From Primula veris (taxonomy: Eukaryota; Streptophyta; Magnoliopsida; Ericales; Primulaceae), in the NCBI GenBank assembly GCA_963682055.1, contig OY821745.1, positions 6,579,501-6,643,500 of the forward strand: a stretch of 64,000 nucleotides of DNA, read 5' to 3'. The notes under the pieces were generated by a model that was not told where the DNA came from, made no database searches, and worked only from the letters and a program-made list of their open reading frames with translations. Positions 1 through 13,588 of the stretch are shown here, piece after piece; positions within the stretch are counted from its first letter, which is position 1, and every line of letters begins with the position of its first letter. Position numbers and translations under genes: made by a program.

Positions 1-416
1 TAATTTATGGGTATATTTGGAAACTAGGTTGAAAATTAGCAAGAGGGGGAACTTAACTATACTTTTTTTTCTTCCAAAGTCACCGATTTCACCATTTTGT
101 TATATATTTACTTTTAAGAAAAATTTGATTTTCATGTTTTTATAACTTTTTGGGTATGTTATTGTTTATTTAACACTGTTTTGCATTTTAAAGAGATGTA
201 ATTGAAAAAAAATATAAATGTTTAATTTCTTATTTGTTTCAAGTTATAAATAAATAGAATAAGTGGTGGTTAAAAAAGGTTGAAAAAATCAATGATTTAC
301 TAAGGAACACAAGGTAGTGTTAGGCTAGCTATAAAAAAAAAAAGTTTGGCATACCTTGTCCGAAAATTAGGGTAGATGTCCCTTACATTGGGTGGATTTG
401 GACTTATAGATTGGAA
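1..416. other. Unassigned AT-rich DNA upstream of the CFM2-like exons
   Basis: I find no credible coding exon here on either strand. The stretch is AT-rich with homopolymer runs and could be an intron of the CFM2-like gene, whose 5' exon is missing from the window, or intergenic DNA. Confidence 0.5.
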
Positions 417-745
417 TGGGGAAAAACAACTTCGTTTTGCAAAAAAGTTTTGTTGTTGTTGTTTATTTCCATTTTTTGCGTTGGGACCGGCGACTAAACT
501 AACTGGCTTACAGAACTACCGACCCTTCTTCCGTGGGAGAGGAGAGAGAGTGATAAATAGTCTCTTCTTGCATTGTATCAATTAAGGGGGAAAAAAACAA
601 CTTCGTTTTGCAAAAAGAGAAAAAAAGAATTGTTTATTTCTATTATTTTTTGTGTCTATTCAGGGACGGCGACTAAACTAACTGGCTTATTTGGCTTACA
701 GAAGAATCGACCCTTCTTCCGTGGGAGAAGAGAGAGAGTGAGGAG
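417..745 (+). repeat. Tandem duplication of the first visible CFM2 intron-exon border
   Basis: Two imperfect copies lie in tandem, about 417-560 and 587-745. Each carries an AACTTCGTTTTGCAAAAA stretch, then CGGCGACTAAACTAACTGGC, then a TTACAG splice acceptor followed by coding sequence for TLLPWE. The second copy has a small insertion before its acceptor and stays open into the CRM exon. The first copy changes frame context and reaches a TAG soon after the shared coding part, so only the second can feed the gene. This is a local partial exon duplication. Confidence 0.85.
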
Positions 746-3700
746 AGAGAGGGAGGAGAGAGGGTGAAGAGGAGGGCAGTGAAGGCGCCGACGTTGGCGG
801 ACTTGACAATAGAGGACGGGGAGCTGAGGCGGTTGAGGAGGGAGGGGATGGGAGTTAGAGAGAGGGTGTCGGTGGCGAAGGCGGGGGTGACGGGGGCAGT
901 GGTGGAGAAGATGCATGACCAGTGGAGGAGATCCGAGCTCGTTCGGCTCAAGTTTCATGAGAGCTTGGCTCATGATATGAGGACTGCTCATGAGCTTGTT
1001 GAGGTGTGTTTGTTTTCTCACCTTTTTATGTGCTTGCTTTTTTGGTGAGGTTGTTTCTTGCGGAAGTTATTGTTTTGTACGTAGTTTCGGACTTTATTAG
1101 TAAGAACCCATGATGGTGTTTCTTGTTTAAGATTTGGTACACATCAATGTAGAATTTTTAACTAGCATCAGACAATTAAATACAAGTAGCAAAAATGTGT
1201 GTTTTCTCACTTTTTATGTGCTTGCTTTTTTGGGTTGTTTCTTGAATGGTTACTTACGCTTGGTTGGGTTCGGATTTGTAAGCAAGTAAGATGGCTTATT
1301 AAGGGCTGAGAAAATATTTGAACAATATTTGAAGTTGTTAAGGGATTGAACAACTCCATGGTTTTCCAACAGAAAGCTCTTAGGCTTAAAAATTGAATCT
1401 TTAATCTTTCTGAACTATCGGAGATAAGAGCTTATTAGGGCTAGTTACACGAGACCTTGGCTCGTGATATGAGGACTGTTAATGAGCTTGTTGAAGTTTG
1501 TTATGTGAATTTTATGTGTTTTTTTGGTTGTTTGGTGAGGTTGTTTCTTGCGGAAGTTATTGTTTTATACGTAGTTTCGGACTTAGTCAGTAAGAACCCA
1601 TGATGGCGTTTCATATTTAAGATTAGGTAGGTGTCAATGTAGAAATTTTGAGTACATCAGACAATAAAAAACAAGTAGAAAAGAGAGGAAGCATCACTGA
1701 GCATTATTGAGCATCTGTACTCAATTTTAGAAGAGATTTTATCCTATGATTTCTTTGAATAAAGTCTCAAACTTTGTATGATGAAATCTCACGGCTGCGT
1801 AGGACAGGACCAAGAAACTAGGGAGAAAAATAGAGAGAAACTTACTAGAGTTAGGGAGGAAAGAGAGACTGACTTGAGAGAGAGGGCCAGAGGGGAAACT
1901 CAACTTTACTGCATAATGCTAAACCCTTAAAGGTTTAAAGATTATACTCTCATCATTGTACTAAAATATAATGTTCCTAGTTGTTATGGCTTGTATAGAT
2001 GCACTTCTCTAAGTAAATATTAGATGTCTTTTTTTATGCTGGGAGAAATGTGTTCATCTGGTTTATTATTTCCATAATTTATCAATCTAGGCGTTCAATT
2101 TAAGCTAGATAACCAATGCACTACAACTTACGAGCAGAAAAAAGAAAAGAATGAAGAATAAGCTTTAAGATGTTGACAACAATCCGCTATAGTGAAATAT
2201 AGAATTGGTTTTGGTACTTGATGAACTGTGTTCTTCATTTTGGGTATTTCGATTAATTTACATTCCATTTTATGCTTGGTTATAAGATCTTATACTACTC
2301 GAGGAAAGTATCGAAATAGTCAAAGGATTGAGCTTTGAGACCAGGTTATCGCGATAGAAAGGATGTTTTTTGAAGAAGGTTTAAAACGTGTAGCTTTATC
2401 AAGCTAGAAAAGATGTGTTTAAGCAGGTTTAGAAAGGTGCATTGTGGTAGATCGCTCATTTATCTTAAGAATTCTTGGATTATGCCTCTTTTGAACTTTA
2501 TTGATGGAATCATAGATATTACATTATACATGGTAGTAGATGACCCAGTTATTGTCTTTGGAAGCAATGTTTTTGCGAGTAGAATAGCAATGTGGAACCT
2601 ATGTTTTTCGCAAGTAGAATAGTGATGTGGAAGCAATATATTTGCAAGTAGAATAACAATGTGGAAGCAATATTTTCACTAATGTTTTAGTCTATACATT
2701 AGAAATTGCAATAGCAGTGGAAAGTTGTTGATCATTGGCTTTTTGAATGGTCAGCGTCGAAGTGGAGGATTAGTGATATGGAGAGCTGGGAGTGTCATGA
2801 TGGTGTACCGTGGAAAAAACTATAACGGCCCTTCTCAAACACAAAAGTCACAAAACACTGACATTGAATCGCCTTTCATACCACAAGTTTCAAATACCGG
2901 TAATCCAACAAACAATGCTGATAATAATAATGCTCCTTCATTTTTTGAAAAGACCATACAACACATCCCAGATCGTGTGAAGGTCATGACTGAAGATGAA
3001 TCAGAGTGTGATAAGTTGTTGAATGAGCTAGGCCCACGTTTCGAGGATTGGTGGGGTACGGGAATTCTACCTGTTGATGCTGATTTGCTTCCTGAACAGA
3101 TTCCGGGGTATAAAACACCTTTGAGACTCTTGCCAACTGGGATGCGGCCTAGGTTGACTAATGCCGAGCTTACCAATCTTAGGAAACATGCAAAATCTCT
3201 TCCTTGTCATTTTGCCCTAGGTACTATATTCACTATGTTTTGCGTGTTTTTGTTTGACTTGATAGTATTTATTTTGGTGAATTGTAGATATAGTCCCCAC
3301 ACATTGGGACCCATACTACTTGCCATACTCTTGGTTTACATAGTTTGATAATTTACCCATATGGTCCACATAGTGATGATCACTCACTCCTATCTCATTC
3401 TGTTAGGGTAGTATTCCTTTCTCGGGATGCCCCTATTTGTTGGGGGCATTTTCACAATATGGTAAAAGTAAAACAATATTATGGCAACTTACCTTTTACC
3501 CCATTTAGTGAAAAGTCTAGAGCAACGATGCTAATTATTAAAGGTAAATTTAAGCAATCATGATTACCTAATTATTTGTGTTCTCTGTATAGTCCAACTC
3601 ATATGGGACGGAGGAAGTATAACAGTATTGGTTCCCATAGTTTCAGTAAATTATAGTGGTCAGTCCCACCTATGAAAAAACATGATGACTATTGCAGTAA

Positions 3701-6700
3701 CCCATTCAAAATATGGCAATTAGTAGTGTGAATTATTTAAAGTATGTGGGACTAATATTCCTTCTTTTGAAACTATGTGGATGGGAAGTACGGGGATAAA
3801 ATTTTAAACAATGGGTATAGTAGAATCTTACATGAGAACCATGCTGTTCTTTCTTCTTGTATTGATTTTAAATCTTGTAAATTTGTTTTGAACTCTTCCC
3901 AAGGGAGAAACAGAAATCATCAGGGATTGGCCACATGTATAATTAAACTTTGGGAGAAAAGCCTGGTTGCCAAAATTGCAGTCAAGCGTGGGATTCAAAA
4001 TACAAACAACAAGCTAATGGCTGATGAAATAAAGGTATGTTTACGTGGTTGTCATGAAATGGTATCTGTTAAATTTTCTAGGTGAAAGACGGTTTATCTA
4101 GATTTTACAAGGAAATGGTCCTTAAGACTGAACAATGGTTTGCAGTTATGTTTGATGCTTCTCCTCAACAATTATAGGGATAGAAATCTTTAAAGAGGTA
4201 GGAGAGACAGAAAAAGAGAGTCAATAGCGAAACCTGATTAATATCAACTGCTATTCTTGACCAATTAACCCGTCTCCATCCAACATAGGAAGAAAATCAA
4301 TAAAGAAAATAATCACTTGAAATCTGCAACTCACATAACTCAGAGGTCGTGAATAGAAGAATTCGTAAACCGACTGAGGAAGTTCAAAAAGAATGACCAG
4401 CTTATTGCCAGTACAACCTGCATTTACATTGTTCATTGGTAGTTTATAAGCATCTTTTCTTATTTCCTTTTAGAAACATTTTTATGATAATCCTATTGCA
4501 GCGTTTTTCTGGTACGTCCTTTCTTCCATTTGGCAATCAAGTCTGTAAATCTATCTGTCTGCTTCTAAACTATATAATTAACTTTTCAGATTTCTATGTC
4601 ATAAAACACTAAGCCATGCGAAGCAGTTGACTTCCTGTAAATCACATTTGCCTTTACTAATAACTAATAAGAGCTGCTCCTTGACTGACAATTAAAAAAA
4701 CAAAACATTATAAATCCTTTCAGAAATGATTCAGATGTGAGACTTGAAAACCTATAACCAAGGATGATACCAAAAAGAAAAAGGTCAGTTGGAAAAAACC
4801 GATAATCCTTGTGCATGGTTGTTGTTCCTTATGACGGCTTTGTGAAATTACATGCATCCCTGTATAGTCCTGGTTTCAACAAAGTACGTGAATACAGTCT
4901 ATATTTTGTTTTGTGAAAATGGTGAAATAGGTCTTTTAGTTCTTGCACTTGATTTATATTGCAGATGCTTACGGGAGGAGTATTACTGCTTAGAAACAAA
5001 TATTTTATCGTGATATACCGAGGGAAAGATTTTGTCCCAACCAGTGTAGCTACCGCTTTATCTGAAAGACAAGAAATGACTAAAGAAATTCAAGACGTTG
5101 AAGAGAGGGTGAGGCATCGTACAGTAGAAGCACCTTCAGCCATTGAACATGGAGAGGCAAAACCGGGTACTTTGGCCGAGTTTTACGAGGCTCAATCTCG
5201 ATGGGGCAGAGATGTATCTAATGAAGATCGCGAGAAAATGATAGAAGAAGCTGAGAGAGCTGAGAAAGCAAAGGTCTTCAAGCGAATGGAACATAAATTA
5301 CAACTTGTAAGTATGTGCCATTTACACAATAATTTCAGTATCTTGATCATGTTCTATATATTTCGTTTTTTAAAGTATTTTATCTTTCTATTCGATAATT
5401 TTAATATTATTTTACATCATATCTATGTGATGGAAGAGAAAAATAGGAAAGAGATAATAAATAAATTGTTAGGCTAATCAAGGAAAGAGTGATGAGGGGC
5501 TATGGAAATTTAAGGACCGGAAAGAGTCTGCTTTTAAGAAAACCAAGTTGGCAAAGCCATAACATATAAGCTGATATTAACACTCGAACAAAACATAGTC
5601 AAGTCCTGGTAAAGATTTATATTTAGTATGCGTTTACTACTGGTAATGAGTTGAAAGGCTTCATTTTTTTGTTTGATAGTCTTTATTTATTTAGATTTCC
5701 GTCTACCAACCTTTACCCGTGTGCCTCTTGTATAAATATGTGTAATGTAGAGAAACAATAGGTACATTTACCGCCCTTACATTTCCTAGATAATGTGTGT
5801 TGCTTTCTAGTATCTATGGGACAGCGTGTCCACATTATAATGATTTTTAAAAATCCATCAACTGTATGAGCAGGCCCTATCGAAGCTAAATAAAGCAGAG
5901 AACATGTTATCCAAAGTAGAAGCATCTATGGTTCCTGTTGGTCCATCTGATGATCAGGAAACAATCACAGAGGAGGAGCGTGTCATGTTTCGCAAGGTTG
6001 GGCTTAGAATGAAGCCATACTTGCCGCTTGGTAATGTTTCTTTTTTATTATATTTTATCAAGTTTATTTTTTGGGTGAAATACAGCAATAGTCATGATAT
6101 TCAGTTTGAGCCTCACAGTTTCAATGCGACACTATTGGTCCTCATACTTTAGATATAATTTCTGTTTACCCCACATAGTTTCAATAAAAGCAAATTGTTC
6201 CTGTAGTTTGATAAGTTTCCTTAGTCCCCAAATTTTAGACAGGTTAGGTAAGTAAGCGATCCCCGTAGAAAACTATTGGTCCCTTTAGGAAGGGACAATC
6301 TGAGTAACCAACTGGACTAATGGGGAGAAGTACTATTGTAATCGTAACTATGGGATTATTGATATAACTTATTCAAACTTTAAGGAGCAATAGTGTTGTC
6401 GAAACTATGGGTGGGCACCAAATCGAACTGTTTCTCCAAGTATGTGGACCGTTGCTGTAATTATCCCAATTTTCTATTCTAATGAACTTATGATTGGGTA
6501 TCTGGAAAACTAGGTATTCGTGGTGTTTTCGATGGCGTTATTGAGAACATGCATTTGCATTGGAAGCACAGAGAACTTGTCAAATTAATTTCCAAACAAA
6601 AGAACCCTGCTTTTATAGAGGAAACCGCAAGATTATTGGAATTTGAAAGCGATGGAGTTTTAGTTGCTATCGAGAGAGTCCCAAAAGGACATGCTCTTAT

Positions 6701-7665
6701 TTATTATCGTGGGAAAAATTACCGGCGACCATTAAGCTTGAGACCAAGAAATCTTCTTACAAAGGCAAAGGCACTGAAGCGGTCGGTGGCAATGCAACGC
6801 CATGAGGTACCTCTATGTTCTGTCGATTATTAAGTAAATACAATTGTTGTTCGCATGTATACCCTTAACTTTCAATTATAATGTACTTTCTACAGGCTCT
6901 TTCCCAACATATCTCGGAGCTGGAGAAAACGATAGGCAAAATGAGAGTTGAACTTGTAAGTAGATATAGTTTTGTTTTCTGTATGTAGTTTTAATTGTTC
7001 CTATTATTCCTGCATATCTATTTCCAGATATTGTCAATTGTTCAGCAAAAAAAGCTGGAGCCAGAATCCCTGCTTATTACGTTATGCACTTCCATTGGAT
7101 CATTTTTTAGACAACCATCTGTTGAATATATTATTCTAGTGGTTCTCTGTTTTGATTTACCTTTAAAATCCCTAAATCTTATATGGCTCGTCTAACTATA
7201 TACTAGCATCTCTTGGCAAAGTCATATTGCAAATAAACCTTCACATGTGAGTTGTCAAAATTATTCTTGATATTTTTCACAGGGTGATCGTGATCATATA
7301 CAAAATGACAACGTGGAGGACCAGTCCATGTTTGATGAGAACTTCAGCCAAGTGAGTTATTGCAGTTTTCTTTAACTGATGAGTAACATACGCAGTGATC
7401 TTGGTGAACTATCTATTTATGAAGTATTGTCGTTTCTTTTAATGGTAGATTTTGTTCTAGTTAAGTTAATCTCTTGTTTCGGGTGGAGCATGTGGAAATA
7501 TTTGCACATGATAAAGTAAATAAGTATGTTATAAATTTCCAGAGTGAAGATGAAGAATCATGGGTTAATTCAGATGATGATGAAGACGACAGTGATTGGG
7601 AAGATGATGAATCCAAATCACCAATTTTGGAAAGCCATGATCATATCTCTGGCATAAAAATGTGA
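702..7665 (+). CDS. CFM2: CRM-domain chloroplast intron-splicing factor, CFM2-like (5' partial)
   Basis: CRM proteins bind RNA; known CFM2 helps splice group I and II introns in chloroplasts. Nine exons keep one frame with GT-AG borders: 702-1003, 2755-3220, 3904-4034, 4965-5306, 5874-6030, 6514-6806, 6896-6955, 7283-7351, 7543-7665. They give about 647 codons. I see three CRM modules: module 1 ([19 protein letters not shown], then [20 protein letters not shown]), module 2 ([15 protein letters not shown], then LTGGVLLL and IVIYRGKDF), and module 3 ([20 protein letters not shown], then [13 protein letters not shown]). A short coiled stretch ([16 protein letters not shown]) and a very acidic tail ([14 protein letters not shown]) follow. 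The transit peptide and N-terminus are missing, so the start is unknown. The linkers and wording resemble CFM2 more than CFM3, from memory. Family is secure; the exact member is likely. Confidence 0.88.
1430..1690 (+). repeat. Degenerate copy of a CFM2 exon end inside the following intron
   Basis: The intron after the first visible exon holds a second copy of about 945-1190. It includes the last roughly 60 bases of the exon (GATATGAGGACTG, then AATGAGCTTGTTGA) and the start of the intron (GAGGTTGTTTCTTGCGGAAG). The copy has many substitutions, and the GAG-GTGTGT donor has become GAAGTTTGTT. It is probably not spliced. A shorter copy of the intron start lies near 1195-1235. Confidence 0.8.
2560..2685. 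repeat. Short minisatellite in a CFM2 intron
   Basis: About three imperfect copies of a roughly 38-base unit with the core GCAAGTAGAATA, then GATGTGGAAGCAATA. They lie just before the acceptor of the second visible exon. Confidence 0.7.
3632..3786. mobile_element. Candidate MITE in a CFM2 intron (CATAGTTTCA ends)
   Basis: The stretch opens with CCCATAGTTTCAGTAA and closes with TTGAAACTATGTGGATGGG, an inverted-repeat pair. An adjacent CATATGGGACGGAGGAAGTA near 3600 resembles a Stowaway-type terminus. No target duplication was established. Confidence 0.45.
6169..6415. mobile_element. Candidate MITE of the same family in another CFM2 intron
   Basis: It begins CCCACATAGTTTCAATAA and ends GTCGAAACTATGGGTGGG, an inverted pair matching the ends of the element at 3632-3786. 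The inside differs. It has no coding capacity. Confidence 0.45.
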
Positions 7666-9322
7666 CGAGTATGCGTCATTTTTATTGCAAAAGCGTAGTA
7701 AGAACTTCTTTCATAGCATATGTGTAATAAGTACAATGTGAAATTTAAATTATTATTATTTTTAGGAAATGACATATTTGTTAGCTATATCTATATTTCC
7801 GTTTTTTGCTTTATTTGTTTCAGTATAATTTGGTGCGTATTGTCACTTCAGTAGCAATCGTCATTGTGCCATAACTTTTCTTTACGACTGGGGCATAAAT
7901 GCATGAATTTTTAACAAAGAACAACTTAAAAACTGAAACACGTTGCGGTGAACTATGGTGTGCTCAATCACGCTCCCTGCGTCCTTTAAAACTCATACAC
8001 CAAACACTAGATTACGCGGTTTATTACAGCATCCATGCTCCCTGCCGAGTTTATAGGAATCTCGGTACTCAAAATTGTTTATGATAATCTCTACCGTTTA
8101 GGCCTTCTTTACATAAATATCTATTTCACTGTGACTTGCTTGTATGATATTCAGTATGTGCTATTCCCATGGATATAATAGACGTCCTTATGTTGACAAC
8201 TTCTTTGTTATGGTTGTATTAATAAATTCTTTTTCTATCATCAGGTTGATGATGAGAAGGTCTGTCTCCTCCATCAAGGCATTTCCGCGACCAAATATGA
8301 GGTCGGAATTTGTTGAAATACAAATCTAGCATCAGATTTAGCGACATGGAGCACAACACATCATACTGCAAAACATCATTTGAGGACATTGTTTATGTCC
8401 TGCTGTTTCAGGTCTGAAATTCGCATTAGTATAGTTATTATTAATTGTTTAGAGAAAGTGTAAGCATAGATGTGTATGAGCTCACCGATAAGTTATCAAA
8501 AATCAAATTATAATAGAGCTGCATTTACTTGGATTTTTTTGTGTATTTTGGAAATCTAGTCATTTTGTGATGTGTAGTTTGCCTTTAAGTTGTATAAACA
8601 GTGTAATTTACTACATATTTGAAAAAGTTCATAATTTTTACATATAAATAGTTTCCTTGTCGATTTAACTTGGTAAACTGTAGATTAATTTGTCTAATGC
8701 TAGCTATAGTTACATCTCTAATAAAACATTTGTGCCATCAAATACATTCCACATCTAATCCTTAGTCTAACATGTGCCACTTTTATTGCACTACAGTACT
8801 ACACTATGTGGCAGCTTTAAACTTTATTAGTCTTCAACTAAATCTCTTATAGATAAAAAAAACCCAAATTTATTAAAGATAAAGAGAACTAAAGCTACTC
8901 TTGTCTCAGTCACCATGTTCCTTGCTTTGTCCTTGCTCTTTCACTTTGGCTCTTAGTTGATGAATATAGATACCAAATCTTCAAAATACATCTCACCCCC
9001 ACATGGAATGGCTTTGATCTTCCTCTATTCTTTCTTTTTCGAAAGTAATATACTTTTATTACCAGGATGTCGAGACTAGCATATGTATAACTAGATTAAT
9101 TATAACGTCTGAAGTTTGAACCTGTCGTCACGACACCTGATAAGTTCTAGTATATACCCGTAGAGAATCGAATCCAGATGAGTACAATCACATGATGCAC
9201 TCTTCTAAAGTAAAAATATTTTATGAAATGCCATGTACAAAAGTGTAGTGTTAGGGATATTCATCATCTAGTCACAAAAGCAATATTTGTATAATACGAG
9301 TACTCTACTATATCTTGGTGGG
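7666..9322. other. Convergent intergenic region
   Basis: It lies between the stops of the CFM2-like gene (+) and the DUF1666 gene (-), so it must carry both 3' untranslated regions and polyadenylation signals. I see no further gene. Confidence 0.6.
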
Positions 9323-12300
9323 TCAATGTGCAGGAAAGAAAAGGGGTGAAGATTCTCTTTGCATATTCCCATCACTAACTCTTACTTTGCTCATCTTGTT
9401 ATCACACCAACTCAATTGTTCTTCAGTTAACTCCCTCATTCTCAATACTCTAGAAACCACTTTCATATCTATTTGTGCCATTAAGATTTCCAACTCTTCT
9501 TCTTGTTTAAGCTTCCTTTTCCTTATGCATTTTCCGGCTCGGCGAAAGTCCTTGAGCTTCAATTTCTTCTACAGATATACATATATTTACTCAAAAAATG
9601 AAGCAAAAGGAGCAATATGTGTAAGTAGGAAAATGGTATAGAGATTTTTTTTTTTGAGCAAGGTATAGAGATTGTATTGACCAAATGTGTTATAACATGT
9701 ATTTGCCTTTTAAAACAGACGACAAAGTGAACAAAGTATTGGTTTTAAAATAGACTTCTAAATATATTGCAGCTTATAAATAAAAGAACTAAAAATCCAA
9801 GCTTAGATAGTTAGATGCAATCAAGAAGCTCTCAATAACTACTAATCTGTATGAACAATATCCTTTATACTTCACATTTATAATGTATAAAATCATTGAT
9901 TAGAACGTTATATTCTGGGGTCATCCATGGCCACGACCGGTCATTATAAATGATAGGAAAACCAAAATTACGGTGTTAAATATTACCTTTTTATTTACTT
10001 TCTTCAGTAATAGAAGACGAATTGGATCAACAGCATTTGTTTGGTTCATTTTGAAGAAGCTAGCTAGTACTTGGCAGGGACTCGCCTTGTCCGCTTTGAG
10101 AAACTTCATGAAAGTTCTAATCGAATCCTCTATCATTATAAGGAACAAGATTGATGGTATTCTCCATTCAAGGCCTTCTTTCTCATCTTCGTTTGAATCT
10201 AAAATACATACCATAAGAAATAATAAATTGTGCAATGAAATTGCAGCTTCAGGCGAAACACCAAAAGCATTATAAAAATACAGAATTAGATATACAAGTT
10301 GTAAGTCTCTAAAAGTAGGACTGACACGAATGGGTTTTGGATTCTGTATTTTTAGTTAAAATCAGTACTAAAAGAAAACAATCAAAATTTGTATTATCAC
10401 TAAAAGTAGCTTTGGTATTTAACAATTTTGTATAAGAATTTTACGAAAGAACTGACACGAATGCCAGATGCCAATTTTTATAATATTCTTATAAGAAAAC
10501 ATTCATATGTCGTAATGCCGACAAAATTAGCTTATCTATTTGGCAATTTGTACATAAAATTTCGAGAAAAAATAAATTCAGATGCCATATTCGCGAGTCT
10601 TAAACCAAACTAGGTTTCCAGGTTTTGCGACATCTATTAGCCTATTTGGTAACAATTTATACAATCAGATGAGCAGTGTCACGTTACTTGCATTCAACAG
10701 AAAATTTGAATTTTTTATATGCATTTCAAGATATCACTCAAGATGCTTTAAGCGCTTGCCTGGTTGCAGCTTTTAAGCAAACAGCTGGATTTGTTGAGGT
10801 TGAGAAAAAAGCTCATATCACCCAACTTATAGGTTATAGTCTTTTTCCGACCAAAATACCAGTGAAACACAGTTTTAAGCTGATTAATTAAAGACCAACT
10901 CTTAAGCAACTTTAATGAAAAACCAGATTAAAATTTGTTATCAAACAAGGCCTGCGATTATAAACGTACCTCGGTATTCGGGCACTTGAAGCAACCTAGG
11001 TGCCTTACTCCTCATCCTCGCATAAATCTCAGGCCTCCTACCATACTCGTAAGGCTCGGTCTCAACATAACGTTGCAAAAGAACCAAAAATTGTTGAAAT
11101 TGTTGTGCCACGTAAGCAGGGCACCCTGGGTCTGACTCTCGTCTTGAAGCTCTCAGGCGTTTAAAATATTTGTAGTTCCAATTCAGAGCTTCCCATGTTA
11201 AGCAGATTTGTGCCACGTAGGCAGCTTCGAGCTCATAATATGGGTTTTGCCCGATAGTTTTGGTTCTATTTCTTGTAGTCAACTTATGAACCATTCTTCC
11301 GGAGATTGACTTTGGACATGCCTGAATAGACCTAAATGATTCTGGAAAATATATAGACTACTTAGAAATAATTATATGCATAAATAAATATTACTTGCAG
11401 TGATGGAATCACGATCTGGTCGGGGAAGGGCCTGGAGTTTACGTATAGACATATGTTTATTTTAGTTGGGGAGTGAAATTTTGATATAATTTCCAATTTT
11501 ACACAAAGGTAAGGTTTTTGATAAATTTGAATGGGGATTGTCGTCCCCCGGTGTCATTAACTGGTTACTTGTTCGTAAAGGTGAAACTAAACAATTACAG
11601 GTAATCAAGTATAATACTGACATTCAATTTTCTGAGAAAGGAATTGGAAATAATTTATATTGCTCAAATACTTGAAAACCAGAAAACCAGAAGTGCTCAA
11701 ATGCATAAAATTCTGGAAAAAGTACCTCGTATAGAAAATTTGAGCCATCTTTAAGGTCTAAATGGACCAGTTTCGAGATTGAGTTTTAAATTGAAATCAT
11801 CTAAAATATTAGAAAAGGAAAAATTATCTAATATTTTTCAGGAAGACAAAAATGAACACCATTGACTAATTAAGCAAGCAAAAAGATACCTGTTTCATGA
11901 AGCTTTTGTATACTGATCCTATCCAAAAACAACATCTCTTCATCATATTTCTGAAACACAGTATAAGACTCCCATTTAGGGCAACTTCTTCGGGAAGAAG
12001 ACGAAAACGGATCTTCAGAGTCTCTACAATTGATGGAGCTTCTCCATTCGGACGAGTCCTTAGAAGTTGATCCTATTGTATATGTATCCCCGTATATCTC
12101 TTCCTCATTTACCGTCTTACCTGGTACTTGAAACCTCTTGCTCTCAGACTTGCGTTGGTCAGAGTTTATAATTTCATGATCTTGCATGAAATTTGTTTTC
12201 TGCTTCTCAGTATATGTTCCTTCATTTCCTAAAATAGCGGAGTAAACATCTGACTAAATATACTATTAGGCATACAAAACTTGTAACAACTATATGCATC

Positions 12301-13588
12301 ATTTGAGCACTTGAAATCTGGTCTCTTTTGCAACGTCTTTACCATGCCCACTTTCTAATTTATAATAGCTTCTAAACTAGTCGTAAAAATGTGCAAAATG
12401 ACTACAGCTTAAAAATAAAAATAAAATTTTGCAACTCTTGAATTGCACATTGGTGATTCTTGCCTGCATAATTGCAACTTTAGAACATCATAAGCTTGAA
12501 TTTACATCTCGTGAGCGGGGGTATCTTCATAATTATGATAATGATCACTAAGCTTAAAATAAATGGAGCTAGAAAAAAAAAAAGTAAAGGTTGGCTTGTG
12601 CAAAATTTATAGACAAATTGTACCATCATGGTTTTTGTGCTCTGTGACAGGATCACTTTTTCTTGGTTCCATGGTGAAATCAGTGAAGGGCTCATAAAAG
12701 ATTTCTTCTGAATCATTACTTGATATTTTGGGCTTTTTGTCCTCAAGTACTTTGGATCCTGAAGTTGGTGAGCCAAAAACTTCATCTTCGGGCTCCTTGT
12801 AGAAAGTGATATGGGGCTTGTAATTCTTGATGTTTTTAGGCGGAACAAATTCGACAGTTTCCCCATTATGGATAATATCGGCAACCAGACGATCCCTTTC
12901 TACATACCCTCCACGAAAATAAGCATTGCTTGCTTCAATACCATCTTCATCTTCTTTCTCTTCATCCGAGGACAAGATATAGTCATATACATCATCATCA
13001 CTCCTGAAAAATTTCAATTTCCAGAATCTGATTATTTCTTGAAAGTTGTACCTAGTTTTTCCCAAACAAAAGAAAAGACACTCGCATTGAGTTCTTGTTT
13101 TGCATGTACTTCTCAAGGTAATTTCTTGAAAACACTCAAGTTCTAGAACATTTGTCAAACATGTATGGAGAATTGGTCTAAGGCATGGTTTCACTTGCAA
13201 AAGCGAAAGGAAACTACATAATTTTTCAATGAGCAACAGACGAAGAAAAAAATAATCAGGAATACAATATTGAAACAAGTTTTTTTCTTTTCTTTTGTAG
13301 TAAACCGTAAACAATATTTAATCTGCATTTTGAATTTTAATCCAAATTTCTTGGTAATGGTGGTTCTTGAGTCATGAATTTTGAATTCTAGATTATGGTT
13401 GAAAACTTTTACGGAGGAAGAAAGACAGCAATACATACATACCTATTGAGAATTGGGCTGCCACAATAATGTAAGATTTTAGCAAGCAAATTGAAGGTGA
13501 AGTAGAAGAGGATGAAGAGAAGAAGGAATGAGCTTGAAACATTGTAGAACAGCCTAACTATTACTACTTTTTCTTCACAACATTGCAT
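9323..13588 (-). CDS. DUF1666 ('ribosomal protein L34Ae') family protein, six exons
   Basis: This is a plant-specific family of unknown function; the L34Ae name is an annotation label, not evidence of a ribosomal role. Minus-strand exons 13588-13443, 13003-12624, 12228-11890, 11341-10970, 10198-9987 and 9568-9323 join in phase with GT-AG borders to give 564 residues. The ATG at 13588 opens MQCCEEKVVIVRLFYN, followed by a hydrophobic segment (FLLLFILFYFTFNLLAKIL, about residues 20-38), a likely membrane anchor. Exons 2-3 encode an acidic, Ser-rich, low-complexity middle. Exons 4-6 hold the conserved domain: YYELEAAYVAQICLTWEAL, CPAYVAQQFQQFLVLLQRYV, FMKFLKADKASPCQVLASFF, then VVSRVLRMRELTEEQLSWC and the family-typical C-terminus SSPLFFPAH. 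Every exon is intact. Family assignment is confident; function is unknown. Confidence 0.9.

Noticed and set aside
656..1021. Antisense ORFs of 92 and 121 residues over the first CFM2 exon
   Set aside because: They are shadows of the GC-rich CRM exon, full of His/Pro/Ser/Leu from the reversed codons, with no family match.
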